A stretch of DNA of 64,000 nucleotides from Rhodopila globiformis. GTDB taxonomy: Bacteria > Pseudomonadota > Alphaproteobacteria > Acetobacterales > Acetobacteraceae. Shown in pieces: positions 26,310 to 33,726 of this stretch (position 1 is the first letter of the stretch; the number at the start of each line of letters is the position of its first letter). The notes beneath the pieces are model-generated. The model saw only the letters and a program-made list of their open reading frames with translations, had not been told where the DNA came from and searched no databases. A program made the position numbers and the translations under genes. Where the stretch lies: assembly GCF_002937115.1 (NCBI RefSeq), contig NZ_NHRY01000272.1, forward strand, positions 1 through 64,000, given 5' to 3'.

Positions 26310-27626
26310 TCAGTTTCCGCCACGCCGCAGCAACCGGGCAACGAAGCGCAATGGTGCACTGACGCGCCATGATGTTGAGGTCCGCATACTTTGCAATTGA
26401 AGTCTCAGGAATTCATTTTCTCGCGTCAGACTGGCAACTTTTGTCGCCGCCGATGCCTGTACCGGGGACAGCGGCAGATTCACTGCCGATGCCGCTGATG
26501 CCTGCACCGGAGACAGCGGCAGCTTCACCGCCTGCAGCAACGATCCACTGGCGATGACCTCCTGCATGTGCGGGTGAAGGTTGCGGCAGTAGGATTCGGT
26601 GATCAGCGCATCTACCGGACGATCCACAATGTCTATGACACGCAGTTGCCCAAAACGATCTGCGTCCGGAGCCGGTAAGCCATTGCGGAAGACCGTAAGC
26701 ACCCACTGCAGACCGATCATGGGATGATGATGGTACCCGATTTCGAGGGAACGGATCTCGCAATAGGGCTCAAACAGGCTCTGGTTTCCAGCTGGCGTTG
26801 CATTGAAATAATGATGCGGGTAGCCGTGCACAGGCTGCATGAACGGATAGTCAATAATCGCCGTTCCACCGGTTTTCAGCACACGGCAGATTTCCCGCGC
26901 GACGTCCCAGGGGCGTCTGGTATGTTCAAGCGTTGCAAAGCAGAACACAAAGTCGAACTGTTCGTCGGCGAACGGAAGCGCCTCGCCGACACAGATCACA
27001 TCAGTGGAGACGGAGGGGTAAATTTCCGTATTGACGACGTTTGTGTAATAGGTAGCACGGAGACCGGCGCCGACGTCAAGAAACAGCTTATCCGGGTTCT
27101 TGCGGATGAGTTCAACGATCAACGGCGAATAGGGATGGGCGGAAACCGGCGGCAGATCCGGGATCGCGAATTCTTCGATAACATCGTCCGACAGAAAGCG
27201 GATCGGCTGGCCGTGCGTTCGGCTACCCTGTGGCTCAATACGAAACAGAAGCTGCGCGAGTTTGGCTTCGCGCAGCGTTTTTATCTCGGTTCTGTTGACC
27301 GCCTGCGTCCGGCCCTCGGCTTTGCCAGTTGTGAGAAAATGTTCCAGCGGATCAAGTCCGGCAGTCGTCACATCGGGATTTGCTTCCAGATAGCCGTCCG
27401 CGTCCAGTTCCTCGGGATGTAGGGGCTTGCTGACGCAGGTCAACTCGTCGGGCAATGGTTCTGCGGTAGCCGACATCTCATACAGATCCCTGATAGTTTC
27501 GATACCCGGATAAGCCATTGCCCATTCGAGCGCAAGTGAGCTCCGCTTGCCTCCATCGGGGCCCGATGGCCGGGCAGGGTAGTGCCGGTAACAAGCCGGA
27601 TTGACCACTGAGACAGCTTTACCCAT
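26310..27626 (-). CDS. SAM-dependent methyltransferase, glycan-type
   Basis: Class I methyltransferase in the middle: LFLDVGAGLRATYY (motif I), then ALPFADEQFDFVFCFATLEH (Methyltransf_11 type) and VLKTGGTAIIDYPF. Before it, LDADGYLEANPDVTTAGLDP plus LEHFLTTGKAEGR is a module often attached to glycosyltransferases. The C-terminus (FLRLQLQSMRTSTSWRVSAP) is likewise typical of polysaccharide/rhamnan-type enzymes. Ahead of it lies a direct repeat of about 16 residues (LPLSPVQASAA twice). Codon use is less GC-biased than that of the flanking genes, suggesting acquisition. The start is uncertain: ATG 27,626 or 27,518. A role in surface-glycan or flagellin-glycan methylation is inference. Confidence 0.72.
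   Translation of the reverse strand: MGKAVSVVNPACYRHYPARPSGPDGGKRSSLALEWAMAYPGIETIRDLYEMSATAEPLPDELTCVSKPLHPEELDADGYLEANPDVTTAGLDPLEHFLTTGKAEGRTQAVNRTEIKTLREAKLAQLLFRIEPQGSRTHGQPIRFLSDDVIEEFAIPDLPPVSAHPYSPLIVELIRKNPDKLFLDVGAGLRATYYTNVVNTEIYPSVSTDVICVGEALPFADEQFDFVFCFATLEHTRRPWDVAREICRVLKTGGTAIIDYPFMQPVHGYPHHYFNATPAGNQSLFEPYCEIRSLEIGYHHHPMIGLQWVLTVFRNGLPAPDADRFGQLRVIDIVDRPVDALITESYCRNLHPHMQEVIASGSLLQAVKLPLSPVQASAASAVNLPLSPVQASAATKVASLTRENEFLRLQLQSMRTSTSWRVSAPLRFVARLLRRGGN
26441..26530. repeat. In-gene tandem repeat, two approx. 48-bp units
   Basis: Two consecutive copies of a unit containing GATGCCTGTACCGGGGACAG / GATGCCTGCACCGGAGACAG followed by CGGCAG-TTCAC, inside the methyltransferase gene. 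It encodes the duplicated LPLSPVQASAA segment. Confidence 0.7.
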
Positions 27627-27795
27627 AAGGATCCGCTTGAACCCACCAACACGCCTCAATCGCCATCCTGATCTCGGTGATCGAAGATGAAGTCTGCGTG
27701 GTTGCCGGCGGAGTCGCGGGCACCAAACCCATCCGGGTTGGTGCGAAAGCTCCGCCAGGACCACCGGCTGCGCCGTCGCGTCCCGATCCCGCCAG

Positions 27796-27885
27796 GAGCC
27801 TATCCCAAGTAGGTCGCACCGGATGAAAGAGTGGATGCCTCTTCAACGGCTTGGTGACCAGCAATCCGCCTGTTGGGATACGCTC
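27796..27885. repeat. MITE-like element abutting the flhA stop
   Basis: GAGCCTATCCCAAGTAGG at the left and the inverse of GAGCGTATCCCAACAGGC at the right match at about 15 of 18 positions as terminal inverted repeats, enclosing a 90-bp element. The ends resemble those of IS5-type elements (family assignment is inference). The right end touches the flhA stop codon, whose last base is the first base of the repeat. Confidence 0.55.
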
Positions 27886-29966
27886 TAAATCGTCCCGACC
27901 ACTTTGATCTGCGCCCGTCGATGGATCTCGGTCTGGGCGATCACCGGCGTGTTGAGGCGGATGCGATCCACGATCGACCGCACATGTGAACGGATCCGCG
28001 CGCTGGTCAGCAGCACCGGCTTGTTGCCCGCCTGCACCGCGGCCTCCACCGTGCTGCGCAGCCGGGCCAGGAACTCCTGCAGCTTGTCCTGCGGCAGAAC
28101 CAACTGGCAATCCTCCGGCGGACCGACCAGCGCACCGGCAAAGGCGTCCTCCCACTCCGGCGACAGCGGGATCACCGCGATGTAGCCGCCGGCCCCGACA
28201 TAGCTGTCGCTGATCTGCCGGGCCAGGCGGACGCGCACATGCGCGACGATCGAGCCGATGGCCTTCGACGCGCTGCTGCACGCTTCCTGCACCGCCTCCA
28301 GGATCGTCGGCATGTCGCGAATGGAAATCCGCTCGGCCAGCAGCGCCTGCAGCACGCGCTGGAACCCGCCGACGGTGATCGTTCCCGGCACCAGATCGGC
28401 CACCAGCCGCTGCTGCTCCTGCGGCAGGTCGGCCAGCAGCCGCTGCGTGTCGGCATAGGACAGCAGCTCCGCGATGTTGTCCCGGACGACCTCGCCCAGG
28501 TGCGTCGTCAGGACGCTCGCCGGATCGACGATCGTGCAGTTCGCCGCCCGCGCCGCGTCGGCCTGCGCCGGGGCGATCCAGCAGGCGGGAAGCCCGAACG
28601 CCGGTTCCTGGGTTTTCTCGCCCGGCAACGGGAACGGCCGCTCGTCCGCGCAGATCGCCAGCAGCATGCCGGGACGCAGCTCGCCGTTGCCGGCCGGGAT
28701 GTCCTTCAGGGCAACCGCGTAGTTGTACGTGCCCAGCTCCATGTTGTCCTGGATCCGCACCGACGGCAGGATGAACCCCAGGTCGCTCGCCATCGCCCGG
28801 CGCAGGCCCTTGATCTGCTCGGGCAACGGCTGGTTGCCGTTGCTGACGAGGTCGAGCAGCCCATAGCCAAGCTCGACACGCACCGCATCCAGCGTCGGCA
28901 GCCGCTCCCGTCCCGCGTCGGGCTCCGGCGGCAGGACGACCGGTTCGGCGGCCTCGGCCTGGCGCCGGGCGAACTGGGCCCACGCGGCGAGTCCGGCCAG
29001 GCCGGCGATGGCCAGGAACGGCACCGTCGGCAGGCCGGGCAGCAGCGCCAGCAGGCCGACGCCCGAGCCGGTGATGACCAGCAGGCTCGGGCTCGCCCCC
29101 AACTGGCCGATCAGCGCGCCGTGTATCTTGCCGTCGGTGGCGCCCTTGCTGACGACGATGCCGGCGGCCAGGGAAACCAGCAGCGCCGGGATCTGCGACA
29201 CCAGCCCGTCGCCGATGGTCAGCGTGGCGAAGCTGGCGAAGGCGTTTTCCAATGTAATCTTCGTCCGCAGCACGCCGATGGCCAGGCCCACGGTGATGTT
29301 GATCACCGTCAGGATCACCGCCGCGATGGCGTCGCCGCGGACGAACTTGCTGGCGCCGTCCATGGCGCCGTAGAAGCCGATTTCCTCCTCCAGTTCCGCC
29401 CGTCGGGCGCGCGCGATCTTTTCGTCGATCTGCCCTGCCGACAAGTCAGCGTCGATCGCCATCTGCTTGCCGGGCATCGCATCCAGGTAGAAGCGCGCCG
29501 AGACCTCGGCGATACGGCCCGCGCCCTTGGTGATGACGATGAAGTTGACCAGCAGGATCATGGTGAAAATGATCCCGCCGACAAGCACGTCGCCCTGCAT
29601 CAGGAAGGTGCCGAACGCCGCGACGACCTGGCCGGCGGCGGTGGGGCCTTCGTTGCCGTGCGACAGGATCAGCCGCGTCGTCGCCACGTTCAGCGACAGC
29701 CGGTAGATCGTCAGCAGCAGCAGCAGTGTCGGCAGGCTGGAGAACTCCAGCGCCGTGCGCAGCGACAGCGAAACCAGCAGGATCAGGATGGCGGACGTGA
29801 ACGACAGCGCCAGCGCGAAATCCAGCAGGAACGTCGGCAGCGGGACGATCAGGATCGTCAGCAGCAGCAGGACGCAGATGCCGACGCCGACATCGCCGAC
29901 GGGCATCTGCCGCCGGAAGCGGGTCAGCCCGCCGAGGGTGGTTTCAAGGAAGGAGCCGCCGATCAT
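27885..29966 (-). CDS. flhA: Flagellar export apparatus protein FlhA
   Basis: Inner-membrane nonamer at the core of the flagellar type III export gate, 693 residues. The N-terminal half has about eight membrane helices, with the family signatures LPTFLLDFALALSFTSAILI, SLPTLLLLLTIYRLSLNVAT, and FHIPEP-like loop residues RFYLDAMPGKQMAIDADLSA. The C-terminal cytoplasmic domain (from about residue 350) contains LGYGLLDLVSNGN and the conserved IPLSPEWED. The ATG overlaps the flbD stop (ATGA), coupling the two. A MITE-like repeat touches its 3' end, and the usual fliR/flhB neighbours are absent. Confidence 0.96.
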   Translation of the reverse strand: MIGGSFLETTLGGLTRFRRQMPVGDVGVGICVLLLLTILIVPLPTFLLDFALALSFTSAILILLVSLSLRTALEFSSLPTLLLLLTIYRLSLNVATTRLILSHGNEGPTAAGQVVAAFGTFLMQGDVLVGGIIFTMILLVNFIVITKGAGRIAEVSARFYLDAMPGKQMAIDADLSAGQIDEKIARARRAELEEEIGFYGAMDGASKFVRGDAIAAVILTVINITVGLAIGVLRTKITLENAFASFATLTIGDGLVSQIPALLVSLAAGIVVSKGATDGKIHGALIGQLGASPSLLVITGSGVGLLALLPGLPTVPFLAIAGLAGLAAWAQFARRQAEAAEPVVLPPEPDAGRERLPTLDAVRVELGYGLLDLVSNGNQPLPEQIKGLRRAMASDLGFILPSVRIQDNMELGTYNYAVALKDIPAGNGELRPGMLLAICADERPFPLPGEKTQEPAFGLPACWIAPAQADAARAANCTIVDPASVLTTHLGEVVRDNIAELLSYADTQRLLADLPQEQQRLVADLVPGTITVGGFQRVLQALLAERISIRDMPTILEAVQEACSSASKAIGSIVAHVRVRLARQISDSYVGAGGYIAVIPLSPEWEDAFAGALVGPPEDCQLVLPQDKLQEFLARLRSTVEAAVQAGNKPVLLTSARIRSHVRSIVDRIRLNTPVIAQTEIHRRAQIKVVGTI

Positions 29967-31078
29967 GGCTCAGGGCGCGGCACCGATCCGGGCGGCCTGA
30001 AGCCCTGTGCCGCATAGAGGTGAAGCTTGTTGCGCAGGCACCGGATCGAGATGCCCAGGATCTCCGCCGCCCGGGTCCGGTTGCCGTTTGCAAGCACCAG
30101 CGTGCCGATGATCGCGTCACGCTCGATCTGATCCAGCTTCCGGCCGGCGAGCGGCGGCAGCGCCACGTCATTGGTGGTCGCAACAGGCCGTGGCGCCGGG
30201 CCCGCCGGGATCGGATGCAGGCACCCCGCGCGGATTTCCTCCGGGCTGGCCAGGACGATGGCGCGATTGACCGCATTTTCCAGCTCGCGCACGTTTCCCG
30301 GCCAGTGATACGCCATCATGGCGCGCATCGAAGCCTCGGAGAAGGCGCGGAACCGGGGTGCCGCCTGCGAGTCATGCTTGCGCAGGAAGTAGCGTGCCAG
30401 CATCGGAACATCTTCCGGCCGGTCGCGCAGGCTGGGGATATGGATGGGGATGACGTTCAGCCGGAAGTACAGGTCTTCGCGAAAGGTCTGCTTCGTCACC
30501 TCGGACTGAAGGTCCTTGTTCGTTGTGGCGATGATGCGGATGTCGACCTTCATCGGGTGCTGGCCGCCGACGCGGTCGATCTCGCGTTCCTGCACCGCGC
30601 GCAGCAGCTTGGCCTGCAGCCGCCCGTCCATCTCGCTGATCTCATCCAGCAGGATCGTTCCGCCGTCGGCGGCTTCCAGCTTGCCGATGCGCCTGCCGAC
30701 GGCGCCGGAGAAGGCGCCGCGCTCGTGCCCGAACAGCTCGGATTCCAGCAGGTGGTCCGGGATGGCGGCACAGTTCACCGCCACGAACGGGCCTTTCGCC
30801 CGATCCGACAGGCGGTGGATGAACTGGGCGATGACTTCCTTGCCGGTGCCGGACTCGCCGGAGATCAGCACCGACGCGCCGGACCCCGCCGCGCGGCGGG
30901 CGCGCTGCACGACGGCCAGCATCGCGGGATTGCGGCACATCAGGTTGGGATCGTCGAACGGGGAGCGCGCCGCCGGCGGACGAAGCCCATAGCGTGCCGC
31001 CCCGGCCGGGAGCCCTGCGTCAGTTGGCGCTCCGGCGCGATCGAGAACGTCCCCGGCCGTGTCCGCGTCGAGGTTCAT
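29963..31078 (-). CDS. flbD: Sigma-54 activator of flagellar genes, FlbD-like
   Basis: Bacterial enhancer-binding protein of 371 residues acting on sigma-54 RNA polymerase at class III/IV flagellar promoters. It has no proper receiver domain; a 45-residue N-terminus leads into the AAA+ domain with Walker A GESGTGKE (74-81), loop 1 GAFSGA (121-126, canonical GAFTGA), Walker B TILLDEISEMDG and R-finger region ATNKDLQ ... FREDLYFRLNVIPI. A Fis-type HTH is at the C-terminus (RTRAAEILGISIRCLRNKL). Its position between fliN and flhA, overlapping both by ATGA, is that of alphaproteobacterial flbD. The likely target is the sigma-54 promoter at flgI. Confidence 0.92.
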   Translation of the reverse strand: MNLDADTAGDVLDRAGAPTDAGLPAGAARYGLRPPAARSPFDDPNLMCRNPAMLAVVQRARRAAGSGASVLISGESGTGKEVIAQFIHRLSDRAKGPFVAVNCAAIPDHLLESELFGHERGAFSGAVGRRIGKLEAADGGTILLDEISEMDGRLQAKLLRAVQEREIDRVGGQHPMKVDIRIIATTNKDLQSEVTKQTFREDLYFRLNVIPIHIPSLRDRPEDVPMLARYFLRKHDSQAAPRFRAFSEASMRAMMAYHWPGNVRELENAVNRAIVLASPEEIRAGCLHPIPAGPAPRPVATTNDVALPPLAGRKLDQIERDAIIGTLVLANGNRTRAAEILGISIRCLRNKLHLYAAQGFRPPGSVPRPEP

Positions 31079-31389
31079 TGACGTTCCGACTTGACGATCT
31101 CGGTCATGGTGATGCCGAGCTTCACGTCATCGACCATGACCACCTCGCCGCGGGCGATCAGCCGGTTGTTGACGTAGATGTCGATCGCCTCGCCCAGCTT
31201 GCGGTCAAGCTCGACCACGGCGCCGCGGCCGAGCTTGAGCAACTGGTTGACCTGCATGGTCGCCTTGCCGAGCACCGCGCTGACGGTGACGGATATGTCG
31301 TAGACCGCTTCAAGCTCCTTCGGATAGCCGATCTCCGACGTTTCCGCCGGTTCCTGGGTTGGGGTCTGAGTCTGGTCTGGGCCGGGCAT
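31075..31389 (-). CDS. fliN: Flagellar motor switch protein FliN
   Basis: C-ring component of 104 residues with the SpoA/FliN domain: YDISVTVSAVLGKATMQV, LLKLGRGAVVELDRKLGEAI, DIYVNNRLIARGEVVMVDD and LGITMTEIV, a typical complete match. The Gln/Thr/Pro-rich N-terminus (about 20 residues) is probably disordered. Its stop overlaps the start of flbD. Upstream there is a 357-base gap to fliG in place of the usual fliH, filled by palindromic repeats. Confidence 0.94.
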   Translation of the reverse strand: MPGPDQTQTPTQEPAETSEIGYPKELEAVYDISVTVSAVLGKATMQVNQLLKLGRGAVVELDRKLGEAIDIYVNNRLIARGEVVMVDDVKLGITMTEIVKSERQ

Positions 31390-31447
31390 GTCGATCCTCC
31401 TGTCAAGGAACCGTATTCAGCGTTGCGAGCAGTCCCGGCGACGGCGT

Positions 31448-31473
31448 GCCTTTACCGTCATGACGGTAAAGGC
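31448..31473. repeat. Perfect 26-base palindrome
   Basis: Centred on TTTACCGTCATGACGGTAAA with no loop; outer bases GCC/GGC also pair. The ACCGTCATG edge is the same as the border of the neighbouring REP hairpin, so this looks like a collapsed form (outer arms joined, centre missing). It lies in the fliG-fliN gap. Confidence 0.8.
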
Positions 31474-31523
31474 TACAAGTAAACCGCAAGTAGGTTGGGA
31501 CGCGCAGGCGGCCCTTCTTTATC

Positions 31524-31601
31524 GTCATGGCCCGGCTTGTCCGGGCCACCTGTCGCGGCACACGTGCTTGAACAGGTGGCCCGGACAAGCCGGGCCATGA
31601 C
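31524..31601. repeat. Hairpin repeat with perfect 30-bp stem
   Basis: Arms 31,524-31,553 and 31,572-31,601 are exact reverse complements (core GGCCCGGCTTGTCCGGGCC on the left), with an 18-base loop. It is the same family as 8600-8677 and 57,173-57,250. It lies in the fliG-fliN gap, where fliH would be expected, and could act as a transcript-stabilising or terminating structure between the two genes. Confidence 0.88.
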
Positions 31602-31746
31602 GGTGAGGGCACGTCGTTGCATTTTTGCAACCGATCGGCGATTTGCTGTAGCCGCCCTTCCCTGAACGGCGTCTCAGCCTGTCTGCGGTTCGCTGTGGCA
31701 ATGATGTTGCAGGTCCGCACGGGAAGCTCCTTCAGGCAGGCACGGA

Positions 31747-32769
31747 CTACTCGATGACCCTGTCGTCGCTGACCGGGCTGATGTCGATTTCGCCGCGGGC
31801 CGCGAGATCCTTGGCGAGGTTGCTGATCGCCGCCTGGGCCTCCTCGACGTCCTTCATGCGGACCGGACCGAGCGCCGCGATCTCCTCGCGCAGCATCTTG
31901 CCGGCCCGCTCGGACAGCTGCGACATGAACATGGTCCGGATATTTTCCGGCGCGCCCTTCAGCGCGAGCGGCAGCTGGCTCTTGTCCACCGCGCGCAGCA
32001 GCACCTGCACCGCCGGCGGGGTCAGCCGCTGCAGATCGGCGAAGGTGAACATCTGCGCCTTCACCTTTTCCGCCGAATCGCGGTTGCGTTCCTCCAGGCC
32101 GGCAAGGAAGCGCATCTCGGCCTTGCGGTCGAAATGGTTGAAGATCTCCGCCACCATGTGGTGCGCGTCGCTGGTGGAGGCGCGGGCGAGGTTGGACATG
32201 AACTCGGCCCGCAGGATGCGCTCGACCCGGTCGAGCACGTCGCGCTGGATCGACTCCATGCGCAGCATCCGCATGACGACTTCCATGCCGAACGAGTCGG
32301 GCAGCAGGGTCAGGACCTTGGCGGAATGCTCGGGCTTGACCATGGCCAGCACCACGGCCACGGTCTGCGGATATTCGTTCTTCAGGTAGCTGGCGAGCAG
32401 TTCCTCGCTGACATTGCCGAGCTTGTCCCACATGGTGCGGCCGGCGGGACCGCGGATTTCCTCCATGATCTGCGCGACCCGGTCCCGCGGCAGGGTCTTC
32501 AGCAGCAGCGCCTCGGTACTTTCGTAGGTGCCCAGGATGCCGCCGCTGGTGTCGAAGTTGTCGACCAGATCCGTGCACAGGCGTTCGACCGTATCGACCG
32601 GCACCACGCCGAGCTGGGCCATCGCGGCCGAAATGGCCTTGATTTCGTCCTCATGCATCATGCCGAACAGGCGGCTGGCGCGCTCTTCATCCAGCGCCAG
32701 CATCAGGACGCCGGCCTTCTCCAGCCCCGTCATCGTGCGGTTCATCAGTCCAGGCGGGACGTTAGCCAT
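31747..32769 (-). CDS. fliG: Flagellar motor switch protein FliG
   Basis: Rotor protein of 340 residues that links FliF to the C ring and contacts the stator. The N-terminal domain begins TGLEKAGVLMLALDEERASRL. The middle domain contains ASYLKNEYPQTVAVVLAMV (the EHPQ-type motif here reads EYPQ). The C-terminal domain carries the charged torque helix (MFMSQLSERAGKMLREEI, then ALGPVRMKDVEEAQ). Normally fliF precedes fliG; here a 243-base gap and then bcp lie upstream, so the cluster is split. No sigma-54 promoter was found upstream. Confidence 0.95.
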   Translation of the reverse strand: MANVPPGLMNRTMTGLEKAGVLMLALDEERASRLFGMMHEDEIKAISAAMAQLGVVPVDTVERLCTDLVDNFDTSGGILGTYESTEALLLKTLPRDRVAQIMEEIRGPAGRTMWDKLGNVSEELLASYLKNEYPQTVAVVLAMVKPEHSAKVLTLLPDSFGMEVVMRMLRMESIQRDVLDRVERILRAEFMSNLARASTSDAHHMVAEIFNHFDRKAEMRFLAGLEERNRDSAEKVKAQMFTFADLQRLTPPAVQVLLRAVDKSQLPLALKGAPENIRTMFMSQLSERAGKMLREEIAALGPVRMKDVEEAQAAISNLAKDLAARGEIDISPVSDDRVIE

Positions 32770-33012
32770 GCTGCATCGTCATCCATAGTCAGCGTGTTGC
32801 GGGAGGCGGACCGCCGCCCGACTCTAACGGCGGTCCGGGTGGAATGGATGTTTGCTCTGCACCTCGTCACTGAACAGTAATGTATGCCACTTCGGCCTGG
32901 CGACGGCGCGTCAGACCGCTCTGCCCGCGCTGGCTGATATCGGATGTCTTGCGGACAAGCGCATCAGTGCCGGGCAGGGACCAAGCCCTAAGGGGTAACT
33001 CTTACTATTTGG

Positions 33013-33726
33013 TTAACGGGTTGGCGCGGGCTGCTTTCTATCCGCCGCGGTTGCCCCACCGTCATGGCCGGGCGTGTCCCCATGGGTATCAGGATATGGC
33101 GACTGGTGTAGAAGGATTTGGTGCCGCGGCCGTTCTCTCAGCGTCATGGTCGGGCGTGTCCCGGCCATCTGCGCTTCGACGGTTAGGGGGTAGATGGCCG
33201 GGACACGCCCTACGGGATGCACATATCCCGGAAACGAGTCGGAAATGACCGTAAAATCAAGTGCTTGCCTCACGGCCGAGAGCGTTCCCCCATCGTCATG
33301 GCCCGTGACACTGACCTTGCGCCAGACCTTCACCACCGTGCCGGCCGCATCGACCAGGAACGTGCTGCGTTCCATACCCATGTAGTTACGGCCGTACATC
33401 GACTTTTCCACCCACGTGCCGTACCGCTCGGCCACCGCGTGATCCAGGTCCGAGGCCAACGGAAACGCCAACCCAAACTTCTCCGCGAACTTCTCGATCG
33501 GCCTCATCTTGTCCGGCGACACGCCGATGACGTCGAGGCCGATCGCCTGCAACTGCGGCAAGGCCTCCTGGAAGGCGCACGCCTCCTTGGTGCAGCCGGG
33601 CGTGTCGGCCTTCGGATAGAAATACAGAATGAACGGCCTGCCCTTCATGTCCGCCAGGCTGACGGTGCGCCCGCCGCTCGCCGGCATGATGAAATCCGGA
33701 GCCGCTTCCCCTTCCGCGAGACTCAT
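33013..33726 (-). CDS. bcp: Bcp-type peroxiredoxin with repeat-derived tail
   Basis: Thiol peroxidase (BCP/PrxQ) reducing hydroperoxides with thioredoxin. Residues 1-141 are a normal Bcp: FILYFYPKADTPGCTKEAC (peroxidatic C45, second C50), DVIGVSPDKMRPIEKFAEKF, FPLASDLDHAVAERYGTW and a terminal VVKVWRKVSVTGH. From about residue 142 the frame enters an intergenic-type repeat and continues to residue 237, whereas family members end near 155. The last native helix is lost and replaced by translated repeat DNA. The ATG overlaps the glnE stop (ATGA). The catalytic site is intact, so activity may persist. Confidence 0.85.
   Translation of the reverse strand: MSLAEGEAAPDFIMPASGGRTVSLADMKGRPFILYFYPKADTPGCTKEACAFQEALPQLQAIGLDVIGVSPDKMRPIEKFAEKFGLAFPLASDLDHAVAERYGTWVEKSMYGRNYMGMERSTFLVDAAGTVVKVWRKVSVTGHDDGGTLSAVRQALDFTVISDSFPGYVHPVGRVPAIYPLTVEAQMAGTRPTMTLRERPRHQILLHQSPYPDTHGDTPGHDGGATAADRKQPAPTR
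33061..33305. repeat. Composite repeat overlapping the bcp 3' end
   Basis: 33,061-33,170 contains two REP-like units and a segment (TATCAGGATATGGCGACTGG ... GGCCGTTCTCTC) shared with 44,378-44,488. 33,150-33,210 is a BIME-like pair. 33,205-33,297 is the 88-bp module (TCGGAAATGACCGTAAAATC, AAGTGCTTGCCT) also found near 8,700 and 57,100, here without its hairpin partner: only GTCATGGCCCG remains, directly joined to bcp codons. Confidence 0.88.

Noticed and set aside
25980-26372. 130-codon plus-strand frame.
   Set aside because: Ser/Thr/Pro-rich, poor third-position GC, no SD and no recognisable domain; a different frame in the same place looks more coding but is broken.
28239-30017. 592-codon plus-strand frame opposite flhA.
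   Set aside because: Composition is Gln/Arg/Asp-rich with no domain, a typical antisense shadow of a conserved gene.
32770-33012. Possible sigma-54 promoter upstream of fliG (a GGCAC-like stretch near 32,965).
   Set aside because: The -12 GC element and spacing do not fit the consensus.
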